Shown piece after piece: positions 52,484 through 63,975 of a stretch of DNA of 64,000 bases. Position 1 is the stretch's first letter; every line of letters starts with the position of its first letter. The translations under genes and the position numbers were made by a program. The notes under the pieces were generated by a model that was not told the origin of the DNA, made no database searches, and was given only the letters and a program-made list of their open reading frames with translations. The stretch comes from Dermanyssus gallinae (Eukaryota; Arthropoda; Arachnida; Mesostigmata; Dermanyssidae): positions 1 to 64,000 of the forward strand of contig QVRM01001257.1 of the NCBI GenBank assembly GCA_003439945.1, given 5' to 3'.

Positions 52484-52698
52484 TAAGATGACTTAGTGGC
52501 AAAAGCCTTTGCCTTGGCATTCGGCAGGCCTGGGTTCGAGACTCAGACCGGCCACTACTAAATTGGTTTTCATAGTTCCCAATTTAAACAAGGTGAATAA
52601 CGAAGTGGATCAATCATCGACCATGATCGAAAAAAAAACCGGGAGCACAGATGTCTCAATAAAAAGAGATGGTGCATTAGCATCTAACCCCCTATGAA
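52484..52698 (+). mobile_element. tRNA-derived SINE-B, complete copy
   Basis: tRNA-like head with A-box-like GATGACTTAGTGG (52488-52500) and B-box GGGTTCGAGACTC (52532-52544), then the body shared with the 5613 copy (TAAATTGGTTT, CCAATTTA, AGTGGATCAA, GCATTAGCATCTAACCCCC). It ends in an A-rich tail. RNA polymerase III transcription is expected from the A and B boxes. Confidence 0.85.
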
Positions 52699-54657
52699 AA
52701 AAAGGAGAAAAAACAACTTAAACAAGGACTAATTCCGCAAGCATTATTGCACCTTCAACTTGTCCGCCTGAACTTGCAATATTGCAAGACTTAGTTTGCA
52801 CAGTAATGTGAAAAAGTATTTGCTTTTTCCTAGCGAAAATATTCCCCCTTTTTCTAGCAAGAATATTTCTCTCTTTCCTAGCGATAAGCACGACAAACGC
52901 TACGCCTCCCCTGATCTTTACCTCCTACACTTAAATGTAGGCACACTTATTGCGACCACTTTAAAGATCAATGGCCAGTATATCGGCAGATGGACCACGC
53001 CTAGTAATAATATGGCTGTAGCTTACCATTTTGCCTAGAAAAGGACTAGGGCCGGAATGGAGCGGACTCGAATTCCATTTGCTTGTTGAATAGCATAAAA
53101 GCGCGCGCTTAACACAACTGTCTACTGCACTATGTGGCTGAGTACTTTTCGAAACACTGCGATGGCCGAAAGGGTCAAGCCTCTGAACCTTTGAACCGTG
53201 AACGAAATCAGGCAGACATATATACGATGTGAGTGTTTAATTTATACTTGCCGGATTTTGTTCGAAAATTGTCATCATCATCGACCACCCTTACAGCAAG
53301 GTGACAATAACCTTGCTCAAAGACGCATCTCCGTTCATCTCGCAGCCTGCAGCATGTGTGAGCTTAAATTTACAGACGAATTATCTAACTAACCATCTTG
53401 ATTATATCGAGTACATTCGATCGTATCCAGCAACAGCAGGATCAGTTTATTGTTCTGGATTTTTTTTACAAATTCAGTTTCCGAGTAGGTTGTGTTTTAA
53501 CAGTTGTTTAAATACAGGGAATTTTTAAAATGTCCAACGTTCTTGGAATAGCTGTCTCTGAGCTAGCAGTGCTGCAGTTGTTTTGGCATTTTGCTGAAAG
53601 TCAAAGATAGTCTCATTTCATTGTACGATGACGTTGCGACTACGGTTGATCAGAAGTTTTGTCGATGCAGTCTGGTTATAAGCCCAGTTCAGTATCTCAC
53701 ATGTTAGGGTATGTTTGGGCGATAGACAATTAGGAAATTATTTATAGTAGGCACGGCAAATAAGTAGATCTGAAGCACATCTATATAACGGTGCTTAGGG
53801 GAAACATCTGTGAAGCACACAAAGCATGATCATATAGGACTCAACATAGCAACAGCATAAAGGCGTGGTTCAGGCATTCAAGCCGTCTGAATTATATTTT
53901 TGTACGTACCCCCTTATACGTCAGTGCAATAGCTCATCATTGAACTTCATAATGGCGCTAGACTAGTAATACTCTAGATAGAAAGACATTTGATATAAGC
54001 AAACCGGCAAAGCCAGCTGCAGCTACCTTTGCTGCCCTGACAACTTGCTTGGCGTGTTCAAATGGCATCATAGTTTGACTTCAAAAGAAGCCCGAAGCCG
54101 CTAGCTGGACCTTAAGTTTCACGTTGTCGGGCAGGACAGTCGAGTCGAAACTAGAAAGCGACGACAAATTGCCATTAAGCCTAATAGTCGCTTAACATGC
54201 GCGCATGTATCTCACTAGAATGAGAAAAAAAAACACCCGCAAGACTTTGCATTAATAACGAGTTATTTTCATTCTCACGCGGGCCGCTAGCCTTTGGGAC
54301 TGGTACGATTGCAAAACGTAAGCCAAATAATAATTTAAGCCAAATAAAGAAGTAGAATACCGCAATTAATTTAGAACGGATAATCAGTTTGTCAATGTAC
54401 AGTTTCTACAGAATTGTGTGCCCATCAACCCCTGCCGTTTGATCTGTTAATTACTCCAAGACGGCCGTTTTGACGTCGTCTTTGTCGGCCCACCTCTGCC
54501 CGTCAAGGCGGCTTGCACGAACCAACGATAGGCTCTAGAAGCTAGGTAAGGGCTGTACGAATCTCTTCAATTAAAAGCGGTACTTAATGGTGCGTCTCTG
54601 ATTGCTGATGATAAATGGTACTGATTAACAAAGATACTCGCATAGTATTCGTCTATT
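52699..54657. other. Unique spacer
   Basis: A small hairpin AGCAAGGT-GACAATA-ACCTTGCT sits near 53291-53315. No gene or element recognised. Confidence 0.35.
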
Positions 54658-54683
54658 GAGATACATAAGTTGCTTGCCCTTCG

Positions 54684-54720
<37 letters not shown>

Positions 54721-54743
54721 GCAAAAGGCGAGCAACTTACGTA

Positions 54744-54747
<4 letters not shown>
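54658..54747. repeat. (TA)n array enclosed by a 28-bp inverted repeat
   Basis: Left arm 54658-54684 (GAGATACATAAGTTGCTTGC...) and right arm 54719-54747 (...GCGAGCAACTTACGTATCTC) are imperfect reverse complements (about 23 of 28) around about 35 bp of TA. The whole 90 bp can form one long hairpin. A CT run and a second TA array (54765-54790) follow. Confidence 0.85.
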
Positions 54748-54794
<47 letters not shown>

Positions 54795-56680
54795 TTTTTA
54801 AACCATTAAGTACAATTCCAGAGTAATATATTGGTGTTTACAACAGTTATTTAGAGATGTTTTGGGCACAGCAAACGCTTTGGAGAAACCGAAAGAATAG
54901 GTCGAATTTCCTCTGGGATGAGGAAGATCAATGCCGCGCTTCGTCCGTACGTCCGCTGCAGATAAACGACGCGACTCGAAGAGCGGGTAGAACACCCGAA
55001 CCCCTGTTCTCCAGACTATAGCGCTGGCGGGCTTGCCGGGGACGACCTTATCCTATGATTGACTGGCCGAATTCCTATTTGGGACGAAGGCGAGGGGGCG
55101 CTACGGGCAACCGCCTTTATGCTTGCTACACCGGCTAGCGAGTCAATCATGCAGCAAAATATTCGCCTGCACCTATCGATTTTCAACGAGCGACCATGCC
55201 TTAGCAGTGCCTACCAAGCGCGTCTGACCGAAAGCGTTGTGCATACAAAGATCATACCGAATAAATGTAGGCGTAAGTACGCATTCCCAGTGGACGCCCG
55301 GTTTGCTTACTGCTACGAATCCCTACGAGGTAGGTGCTGTAAACCCATCCCCTGTTTTGCTTGCAGTTCCTCTAGATCCTCTCTCTGAGAAACGCTAATA
55401 CAGGCTTGTCAAGTTTATATTGCAGCACATGTATGCGCATCTAGAGAGTTAACTGTACTTCCTTTTATACATATAGACCAGCGTTATTTCCTCACATCAG
55501 TTATCATTTAGACGTATATATACAAATTGTAACAAAAATTGTCGCTGTTGGAGTGTGCAGGCTATGAAAACTGCCCATGCCTCCTTCTCTAAGAATAGAA
55601 TCGCAGGCTCGAAGACCTGGTCGAATTGCAGAATAAACCTCACTCACCGACATCGATTACATGAATCATCGGCGGTTTGACGTTGGCGAATGCATCTCTG
55701 CTTATTACTTCATGAGATGTTTTGTTGCATTTGGAACAACGTAGCCGCATTTATCGCGACCAAAACATTCTTGGAAGGTCTTTTGGCCTAATCTTTGGAG
55801 AAGCGAAGCTGTAGAGAACGTCACGGGTATCCCAGCAGGGCTAGTTATTGTTTAGAAACTTGACCTACTTAAAGCGAATATTTCAAAGGGACGATCTAAA
55901 TGGCGCGTTCGTCAGCAGTACGGCAAAGGACGGCTATTTATATATGGACGATCAAATTGCTCTTCATTCGGTTAATTTTTCACCTCGTGTCCGAAATTCA
56001 TTCCGGAATGCATTATTGCGACAAGCTAAAAGTTAATTAGCGTAAAACAATTTTTGTCGTCTTCACCTCACTCATCGTCCTGTACTGCGGGTACTGTCTG
56101 ATCTCCACTTAGGGGGAGTATCGTTAGTCGAATTCACGAATGTGGGACTCTTTGTCGTCAGTGTTGTCGGCACGTAAGACTGTTGGCAGTTAGTGGATCA
56201 TAAAACAAGGAGTGCTGTGCAGGATCCGGACCTTCGGCGCAATTTCAGAAACATACATGTCTCTCGACAGACTGGTGGTGGTAATCGTCGTTTGTAAAAT
56301 AAAACCGTACGTGTTTTGTATCGATTTCGACGCCGATCACTGCTCGCTGTAACGTTGAAAGTTTGCTGGCAATTTAAGAATTTGAAATTTGCACCGAGTT
56401 TTCACTCACTCAATAAATGACTCGTTGGTGATCATATGATATCAGAAGACATCAGGAAAGATGTCCAAGAGAAAAAAAAAAACGACGATAGCAGTCAAGT
56501 CGAGCTCATTAGAGCGAGACCTGTGTGTCAACAACCGTGGGCCACGTTTGCGATCTCGGCCTTGCTAGAATTGGTAATTGTGCTCAAACAAAAAAAACTC
56601 CGTGTGACGTTACTCTGCAAATTTAACTCGAGCACTTTTTTGTATGCAAAGCACGTGACCTGAGTTGACAGATTCTATTG
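54748..56680. other. Unique spacer
   Basis: Frames at 55059-55388 and 55848-56036 are open but unrecognised. TA run at 56681-56702 near the R2-like element. Confidence 0.35.
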
Positions 56681-56756
56681 ATATATATATATATATATAT
56701 ATACGGAAATTTTCAGTTCGAATAATAAACCAGTGCTTTTATTTATTGACGCAATT

Positions 56757-56772
56757 TATATATATATATATA
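56757..56772. repeat. (TA)n run at the 5' junction of the R2-like element
   Basis: 16 bp of TA, directly followed by the first base of element-like coding sequence. A longer run lies 55 bp upstream (56681-56702). Confidence 0.9.
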
Positions 56773-58856
56773 AACTCCGTAAACTCCCGTTAGAAGTAGT
56801 CTGTTGTATTCTTAACATACTATTAGTTAGCGATATTGCCTCAGCCCATGAAACTGATCGCTTAGCGTTCATCCCTAAAATTAACAATGCCACATCCCCA
56901 AGCGATCTGCGACCCCTATCTATTAGTTCATACTTACAACGAACGCTTAACAAAATTCTCTCTAGACGCCTCCAGAACTCTATTCAGCTTCTCCCAATCC
57001 AGCGAGCGTTTCTCCCCTATAATGGTACCTTCGAGAATCTTGCGGTTCTGGATGGTATCCTTAACGATGCCAAGTCTGCAGGACGTGAGCTCAGACTCGC
57101 CTCAATCGACCTCCGTAAGGCGTTCGACATGGTGAGTCATGACTCCGTCCTGTGGTCACTCCGGACTCGCGGATACCCGGAGGTATTCATTAACTATATC
57201 GAACGCTTGTACCTCTCATCTAAAACTCTCATAGAATTTGGACAAGAATGTCGCACATTTCGGCCAACTAGGGGTGTTAGGCAGGGAGATCCTCTGTTCC
57301 CCCTCTTATTTAATCTAGTTCTCGACGACATTCTTTCAAAGTTAGACAAAACTAATATTGGGTACCAACTTACTGATGACTTCCGCCTTATGGGCTTAGC
57401 CTTTGCGGATGATCTCATCCTCCTAGCCTCCACGAAATCCACTCTCCAACGGCTTCTTAATATTGCGGACCCACTTTTGAAATCCCGAGGCCTTGAAATT
57501 AATACTAATAAAAGCTTTACTATCTCCCACCTATTTAATAGCAAGGAAGGTAAAGGTTTTATCAATACCGTACCAGAATTTAACGTTGGAGATCGGCAAT
57601 TGCCAGCTAAAGGTATGAGCGATCGATGGAGATATCTTGGAGTCGACTTTGACAGCAATGGCAGAGTTGACTCCACCAAGGATATACTCCTCAATTTACT
57701 CAACAGACTCACGATAGCTCCCCTCAAACCCCACCAAAGACTCATATTTTTGAAAGACTTTCTCATTTCCCGTCTCCTATATAAACTGGTCTCCGGTCCC
57801 AGACCATCTTACGCACTCCTTAGTGACCTAGATAAAGATATCAGAAAGGTTGTTAAGTCGAAATGGGTTAAGCTCGAAAACTCGGTGCCGAACGCCTACC
57901 TGTACACGCACACAGCACACGGCGGTCTGGACATCCCCTGCCTCCAAACATTCATTCCCAGACTCCGCCTCTCCCGCCTGACAGCACTACAACACTCCAC
58001 GCACCTTGGGGTCCAATGGATGCTAACCACCGAGCACTTTAAAAAATATCTTGCGAAAACAAGACTTCTTTGCGAGCGCTTGGGAACCTCCATTGAGACC
58101 GCTACACAAGAGACCGATTACTGGTCTCAACAACTACACAACACGTTCGATGGGGCACATTTTAAAAAAGCACACGAAACGCCCTTTGTACATTACTGGA
58201 TTAAGTGTATGCCCTACCTATCTGGTAAGGAGTATTTAAACCTACTAAAGCTCAGGATCAACGCACTACCAACGCGTGCCAGATTGGCCAGGGGACGCCC
58301 GGGCTACAACAAACGTTGTAGGCACGGGTGTCATGCGCCTGAGACGTTGGCTCATGTCGCTCAGATGTGCGATACAACACACAAACAAACCATAAAGAGA
58401 CATGACGACGTCTGTGATCGCGTGGCGCGTCTTCTACGCGAAAGGGGTCATGAGGTGGTTCGTGAGCGAGTATTCCGTCGACCGGGCGCACCGGGTCTAA
58501 AGCCCGACCTCGTAATAACAACACCTACCGAGGTCTGGGTTTTAGATGCCGAGGTTTGCGGCCCTAACCGGGACCTGGCAAAAGCACGGCAAGACAAGAT
58601 CGCCAAATATGACGTCGAGTTCCTAAGAGCGGCGCTCCCCGACCCGCAAAAACCTCGCAGATTCGGATCCATCACTATCTCTATGAGTGGTGTATGGGAC
58701 TCCGAATCTGCGAGGACGCTCTTGGGGCTCGGCGTCACGAAGAGGAATCTTATGGATCTCACCGTTTTAACTTTGCAAGGAACCTTGAGGATATACCGCT
58801 CGCACCGGGTCCAGAAGAGCGGGGGCTACCATCAAAGCAAGGACATGGACAACTGA
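56772..58856 (+). CDS. R2-like reverse transcriptase with CCHC knuckle and restriction-like endonuclease
   Basis: Single-ORF protein for target-primed reverse transcription: the endonuclease nicks the target, and the RT extends from the nick on the element RNA. Residues are numbered from a GTG at 56733 in flanking DNA. Fingers: LAFIPKINNATSPSDLRPLS. Motif A: SIDLRKAFDMVSH (D126). Motif B: GVRQGDPLFPLLFN (usual SP is FP). Motif C: FADD (224-227). Zinc knuckle: CRHGCHAPETLAHVAQMC (from C529). Endonuclease: LKPDLV (D592), VWVLDAEV (D605) and a downstream KIAKYDV, the PD...D...K pattern of R2-type elements. The N-terminal zinc finger/Myb target-binding region is absent because of 5' truncation, so no true start exists here. 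Confidence 0.9.
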   Translation, partial: KLRKLPLEVVCCILNILLVSDIASAHETDRLAFIPKINNATSPSDLRPLSISSYLQRTLNKILSRRLQNSIQLLPIQRAFLPYNGTFENLAVLDGILNDAKSAGRELRLASIDLRKAFDMVSHDSVLWSLRTRGYPEVFINYIERLYLSSKTLIEFGQECRTFRPTRGVRQGDPLFPLLFNLVLDDILSKLDKTNIGYQLTDDFRLMGLAFADDLILLASTKSTLQRLLNIADPLLKSRGLEINTNKSFTISHLFNSKEGKGFINTVPEFNVGDRQLPAKGMSDRWRYLGVDFDSNGRVDSTKDILLNLLNRLTIAPLKPHQRLIFLKDFLISRLLYKLVSGPRPSYALLSDLDKDIRKVVKSKWVKLENSVPNAYLYTHTAHGGLDIPCLQTFIPRLRLSRLTALQHSTHLGVQWMLTTEHFKKYLAKTRLLCERLGTSIETATQETDYWSQQLHNTFDGAHFKKAHETPFVHYWIKCMPYLSGKEYLNLLKLRINALPTRARLARGRPGYNKRCRHGCHAPETLAHVAQMCDTTHKQTIKRHDDVCDRVARLLRERGHEVVRERVFRRPGAPGLKPDLVITTPTEVWVLDAEVCGPNRDLAKARQDKIAKYDVEFLRAALPDPQKPRRFGSITISMSGVWDSESARTLLGLGVTKRNLMDLTVLTLQGTLRIYRSHRVQKSGGYHQSKDMDN

Positions 58857-58965
58857 CTCTTAACTTCACGTGACACCTTTTTACCACCATTTGTATTAAG
58901 GCGAGCACTGCCGAGTGTGCAAACGTATTGTAATTGATTAATAAATCATCACAATATTTTCTATA
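56772..58965 (+). mobile_element. R2-like non-LTR retrotransposon, 5'-truncated at (TA)n
   Basis: Contains the RT-CCHC-endonuclease ORF and a 3' UTR of about 110 bp. The end (GCGAGCACTGCC, GTGTGCAAACGTATTGTAA, ATTTTCTATA) is duplicated at 63899-63975. The 5' truncation falls exactly at a TA run just before the RT fingers. The frame has no stop or frameshift over 2.1 kb, so the insertion is probably young. Confidence 0.85.
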
Positions 58966-60151
58966 AACATAACTATGGGTGGTATTTAATTTGAACGACG
59001 AGATTACGATAGAGATGCTATGTATTGCTTATTTTGTCATACGTATACGTGTATATACATCTCATCATTCGATAAGACGCCAACCACTCTCCGAGCCCAT
59101 TCAATGCATGCACGTATGAATAGACGTTTTCTCAATACACGGTGGATTGGTTTTGCCGCTGGCGGTCGCAGCTATTCAGCGGTCACATGGACGATCGCTG
59201 CTACTCGATGCATGCGATCACTACATTTAGCAGAACTACTACGAGAACGGCTATCTTCATTGTGGGCACGTCGGGTGCGGCCCACAATAAGTGGGCGCTG
59301 ATCTGCAGGACTTTGACCTTTACCCACTCACTGGCTTCGCAGTCAGGTCAGGACTGGACTAGATTTAAGGCAGCACCTTATGGAATCCCATCTGTCCAGA
59401 TATAATCTTCTCGTCCCCAAAAGAAGGAATGGTCCCACAATAAACTGAAGTAATACCAAGTCTTTGTGAGTAACATAAACTATATATGTATATATATATT
59501 TATAAAGAGAGTAAGATAGAGAGAACATTGCGAGTCAATGTTCTAAATATGATGCATTTTCACGACACACACGCTTTTAAGTGTGAATACGGAACAACGC
59601 ACCGTAGAGACAATGTTATAAGCTACAATTATGTCACTAGTCTAAGTAAGCTTAGTATATGCCAAAATAGATATAGCGTGTGAAACAGGTTATATATATA
59701 TATATATATTATATATGGGTATTGGTCGCTACGCGTTTACAATTGTTATGCCACTCGACGTGTCTCTTCCTGTACAACAACATTTAACACGAACAATAAC
59801 AACGACAGCAACAATAGACCAAAAGGCCGTTCAACGAGACAGCCAACGTGACCCGCCATACCTGCTTAGCAGTCAACCTGTCTGCGTAGGTGTCGATTAT
59901 CTTTTCAGGAGGACAGCACTGGCGTAATCGCTCTCGATGGGTATCGGCAATGCCATAAGAATGCCGGTTAAAATGTCACCTTGCCGACTAGGACTTTGCT
60001 TTCCCGCTATCCTTCGCTTGCTCTAACAGTGTCTATTTTTCTTCCCTTTCTCTCTGTCTTCTGAATGTCCTGAGCATCTAATGAGTTAGTGAACATTGAT
60101 ACGAGTAACTAACATATACTAACTACAATGGGAAGCTGACGTTTCTTTGCC

Positions 60152-60261
60152 ATGATGTCATTCCAGATATATTTTTCACGCGCTATGTTATGATGTTATT
60201 GCAGATATAGTCTTCACGCCCTATGTCATGGTGTCATTCCAGATATAATCTTCACCCGTCC
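60152..60261. repeat. 38-bp minisatellite, 2.9 copies
   Basis: Units at 60152, 60190 and 60228: ATGATGTCATTCCAGATATA, then NTCTTCACGCCCTATGTC. About 80-85% similar to each other. Confidence 0.85.
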
Positions 60262-62437
60262 TTAAAAGATTATCCGGTTGAGACGGGTGTAAGTCGGACC
60301 GATCGCAGTATGAGACTTGGCCATCGATGTCTTCCGAATTCTAGCATGCCGATGCACAAACGAATAGCTTGCGTTAAAACGACTAGCTTAGCTTATTATT
60401 AGCAGAGCAAGCGAACGAAACGGTAATTTTAAACGCGAATAACGCTAAACAAGCACCCAAACAGTATTGCGGCGAATAACGTCGGCGACCGGTATTGCAT
60501 TACGCTGGCAAACCGCGACGGTAGCAGCATGGCCGTCTCTCAGCCAATAATTATATTCGCGTTGCTTAGACACTTAAACATCGAAGGTAATGCCGCCTTA
60601 CTGGCATGGCCTTCCGTCCCCACATGCCTGATGCCTCAATGATGAACGGACAGGTGGCGTGTTCGTTCCTCAAGGCTACATAATGAAGAGTCTTCTTGCC
60701 CTCTTCTCCGCGTTGAGTGTAAGGCCGCCTGACGTAAGAATAATAATAATAATAATAGTAATAATATGTATTTAAAAGACAGACGCACGAATGCTTTTTC
60801 ACCCCATATTGCATTCCGAACATATTTATTTGCATAGTTCGAACAGAACATTATCTATATACGGGATCCGACAAAACCAGACAAAAGAGGAAGTTATTGA
60901 GGAGAAAACAACACTAATCGCAGACTCGCATGCGAGTGAGAGTGTAATTGTGATTGCCTTTGAAAGTTGCTTCTCGCAAACTCTTGGCGGCAAAGATTTT
61001 GTAAGTTCAGGTATACCAGCTAAGTGGTATGGGGATATACATAAAGCAGCGAATTCGAATACATCTAGCATGCGTTCGTTTGGCGTTTGGCTATTTCAGT
61101 TGTAGTTGCTCGTTTCGAACCCACTCGCGCAACGACCAATAATAGTTCCGACCGGTCTAGTGCAGCATTTCAAACGGCTGCTAAAGCGACTAGAGGGAGA
61201 GAGAGGGAGATAGAGAGCAGCTTGAGCTACCCCAAGCAATGCAAAGTATACGGCGAAATATGCGGAGGCCACCTCGACGTGCGGACGTTGTGTACCATGC
61301 CAGCAGCTTAGTGATCTAGTAGTCAAGAGCATAGTTTGTGCCTATTTACTTGTCGGCTACAGGTAGAAGAGATAGGTTGACAATAACCACAACGTGATTC
61401 TTGTTGGGGGCGATGACGATACTTTCAGGCGTTTTTCCTAGGGGGCGAGAAGAGCTGGTGCAAGCTGAGGTGTTGAGGAATTCACGTTGATAACTGGCTA
61501 GATATGAATGATACACATGGGCAGTTTTCCTGAATTGACACAATATAAGTAATTAGGCGTAGTCATGGTTAAGTAACTTAGTATACGAGATTTCCTATTT
61601 AAGACTGCTGCCGTCAGGAGCCCATGAATGAGAAAACTCTGTTATATATATATATATATATATATGAAAAGTGTGAAATTAAAATTTAACCATAACTTGG
61701 TTGGAGACTATTTTTTATTTTACTATTTAAGCGTAAACCTCCTTCCACAACTTTCTTCCGTCTCAAAGTCGGTCTGCTAACTGGATCGGCCGGCTAGTTC
61801 TCCCAATTCGCAGCCGTATTTATGCTTGGGTGAGATATTCAAGCATAACTACATTGCTGAAGCATTTCCACTTGCAAACTGCAACTATACTGGCAGCCAA
61901 AGTTGCTCGTCTTTAGCACGGAAGTGGCTGTTCGGTGACATCATTTGATTTTGAGGGGGCTACTACAGCGACAAAGAGACGACAGAACAAAGACCGTTAC
62001 CGGCGGCCGAACCATTTCAGGCAGCTCAGCAAAAGTTCCGTTCTTCCTGGTAATCATCATGGCATATCCGGGTTAACGCGCATAGGGGCAACGTCCCGCC
62101 ACGTTAGGGTCGCTAACCCCACACCGGGCTAGAATTAGGGACCCATAATGGAAAAGCTGCTGGCGGCTCTAACTTGCTGTGGCCGAGATGCATCACAAGC
62201 ATCCGAGCGGCTGGTTGGACGTGTCCGCTCCTCCTTCTCCTTAATGACTCTAATAAGTGACCAGACTGCGTCGTTTAGCATTAACCACTTAGAAGCCAGC
62301 GCAGTATATTAGCGTCCATTCCGAGTGTGCCTGCCTCGCGCACATGAATGCGCTGGCTCTGCCGGGAATCGATCTTGGAACTTTGTACTTCTTGTGTTCG
62401 CTCTCGAGTCCGAATAAAGAGAGCGTGCTTCATGTAT

Positions 62438-62483
62438 ATGTATGTATATATATATATATATATATATACATATATATGTATAT
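62438..62483. repeat. (TA)n array at 3' tail of RT relic
   Basis: TA with TATG breaks. In the minus-strand element's orientation it follows the 3' UTR (AATAAACATCAGCAGTATC). Confidence 0.9.
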
Positions 62484-62485
62484 AG

Positions 62486-63135
62486 ATACTGCTGATGTTT
62501 ATTTACCATTATTGCTAAATCCTCACAATAATTACGGGTTATGCCGTTCAAGCACGTCAATTACAACAGTTGTTAAGGAGCTGGCGTTCAATTCTACACG
62601 TTTCATTACGTGATATCGGTCGATATCAATTTCACCACAGTACTTACAAACACATGCGTCAATTTGGAAGCATTTGCCTTGCAGACATAGAAATTAGTAG
62701 TATTCGTGCCGGAGTTTTCGAGCCAGGTTATTTTGCAGATCACTGCTCTGTTTCGTTGCAGATTTTTTTCTATCTGTTGCTGAGCAAAGCGCGCCCGTCT
62801 GCAAAAAATGTTGAATTACAAAATTCCAATTTCGCTTTTCTCTGTGTTGTTTGCATGCAAGGAACATAGTTTTAATCTTGTCGAGAATCTTGGGGCTATC
62901 TAATGTCTTATTTTTATATTAGACCAATCTCGACCATAAGCTCCTCTTCTGCTAAAAGGCATCACGTTTGTTTTCTACACGTTGATGTTTAGGCTATTTT
63001 CGCAACACCATTGTGCAGTATCATTCAAGTAGATTTAGAGGTGCTTTTTCGATTACGATGCCTTTGATTGGATTTGTCTGATGGATGTAAATGTTGATCA
63101 GGCACGCAATTGTCGAAATGATCTAAGCATATTTT
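62486..63135 (-). pseudogene. Non-LTR RT C-terminal relic (same family type as 17741 and 32269)
   Basis: Minus-strand reading. Near 63030-62950: LNDTAQWCCENSLNINV and KTNVMPFSRRGAYGRDW, matching the post-catalytic LxxWCxxNxLxINxxKTxVMxFSRR block of RT. After decay, near 62680-62534: QIDACVCKYCGEIDIDRYHV to a stop, matching CVCKFCGECNICRYHV of the 32269 relic. The catalytic core is missing or unrecognisable. The 3' UTR runs to about 62486 and into the TA array. The region 63135-63600 may hold more eroded RT sequence but could not be supported. Confidence 0.7.
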
Positions 63136-63856
63136 CAGCAATTAAATAAACTACTGTAGACATAATTCACTGAGGATACCGGCAGGGCGTTCGCATAGAT
63201 GAACACATCGTTTATCCACAATTGGAACGGTGACTATTGTACTTTTATCACACGTAAAAAGGTAATTTCTATTCCCGTACCTCATAAAGGTTTTTCTAAG
63301 TTTGTGACTAAAACTACTCTTGTAAGAGGTCTAGTAGATAGTAAGTACGTCGTTGTCACCGACATCACGAGTGCAACGAATGCAACAACAGGTCATTCGG
63401 AACAGCACGAAACAAGACCAAAGAGCCCTTCAATGTAGCATTGATGAAAGATTCGAAAACTTCACGACGTAAAACTTTAATGACGAGGAGCCTGCTTTGG
63501 TCTATCGTTGAGTTTCCGGAAATCGTTCGTTGCGTGCCGGCAACACTTTTCACCTGTTAAGTCAACGCAAGTTACGGCGGGAAAATCCAAACGACCCGAT
63601 GACCACCGTCGACACTATCGTGTGACGATAACACGAGGATCGCACGGCCAGCGGTGTTAGGTAGGATAGATATAAGTTCATATCGGTCTGGGCAAATCCC
63701 AACCGAGAACCAGGTTATTATCTAACGAATAGATTGATGGCTGTCGACCCGCGCAGATGTAAATGTACATGTGCTTCGGAGATTTGCCTGGCGGTAGAAG
63801 AATGAAGAGAGACAAACAGAGAGAATAATATATATATTTATATACAAAAATACACT

Positions 63857-63860
<4 letters not shown>
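63136..63860. other. Spacer
   Basis: Open frames on both strands (63199-63438 +, 63365-63553 -) without recognised motifs. Possible eroded upstream part of the RT relic. Confidence 0.3.

Positions 63861-63898
<38 letters not shown>
63861..63898. repeat. (TA)n microsatellite at junction with R2-like 3' copy
   Basis: 38 bp of TA, immediately followed by R2-like 3' UTR sequence. Confidence 0.95.
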
Positions 63899-63900
<2 letters not shown>

Positions 63901-63975
63901 AAGCGAGCACTGCCAAGTGTGCAAACGTATGCAAACGTATTGTAAATGATTAATACATCATCAGTATTTTCTATA
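63899..63975 (+). mobile_element. R2-like element, extremely 5'-truncated copy (3' UTR only)
   Basis: Matches 58897-58965: GCGAGCACTGCC, GTGTGCAAACGTATTGTAA, TGATTAATA and ATTTTCTATA, with about 85-90% identity and one internal GCAAACGTAT duplication. It is bounded on the left by (TA)n and continues on the right into TATCTATATATG. Too short to code. Confidence 0.85.

Larger units (their letters stand above)
58966..62485. other. Unique spacer with minisatellite and TA runs
   Basis: TA runs at 59691-59716, 61642-61665 and 62438-62483. AAT run near 60741-60758. Frames are short and unrecognised. Confidence 0.35.

Noticed and set aside
61100..61140. B-box-like GGGTTCGAAAC on the minus strand
   Set aside because: No A-box at the right distance and no tRNA-like pairing.
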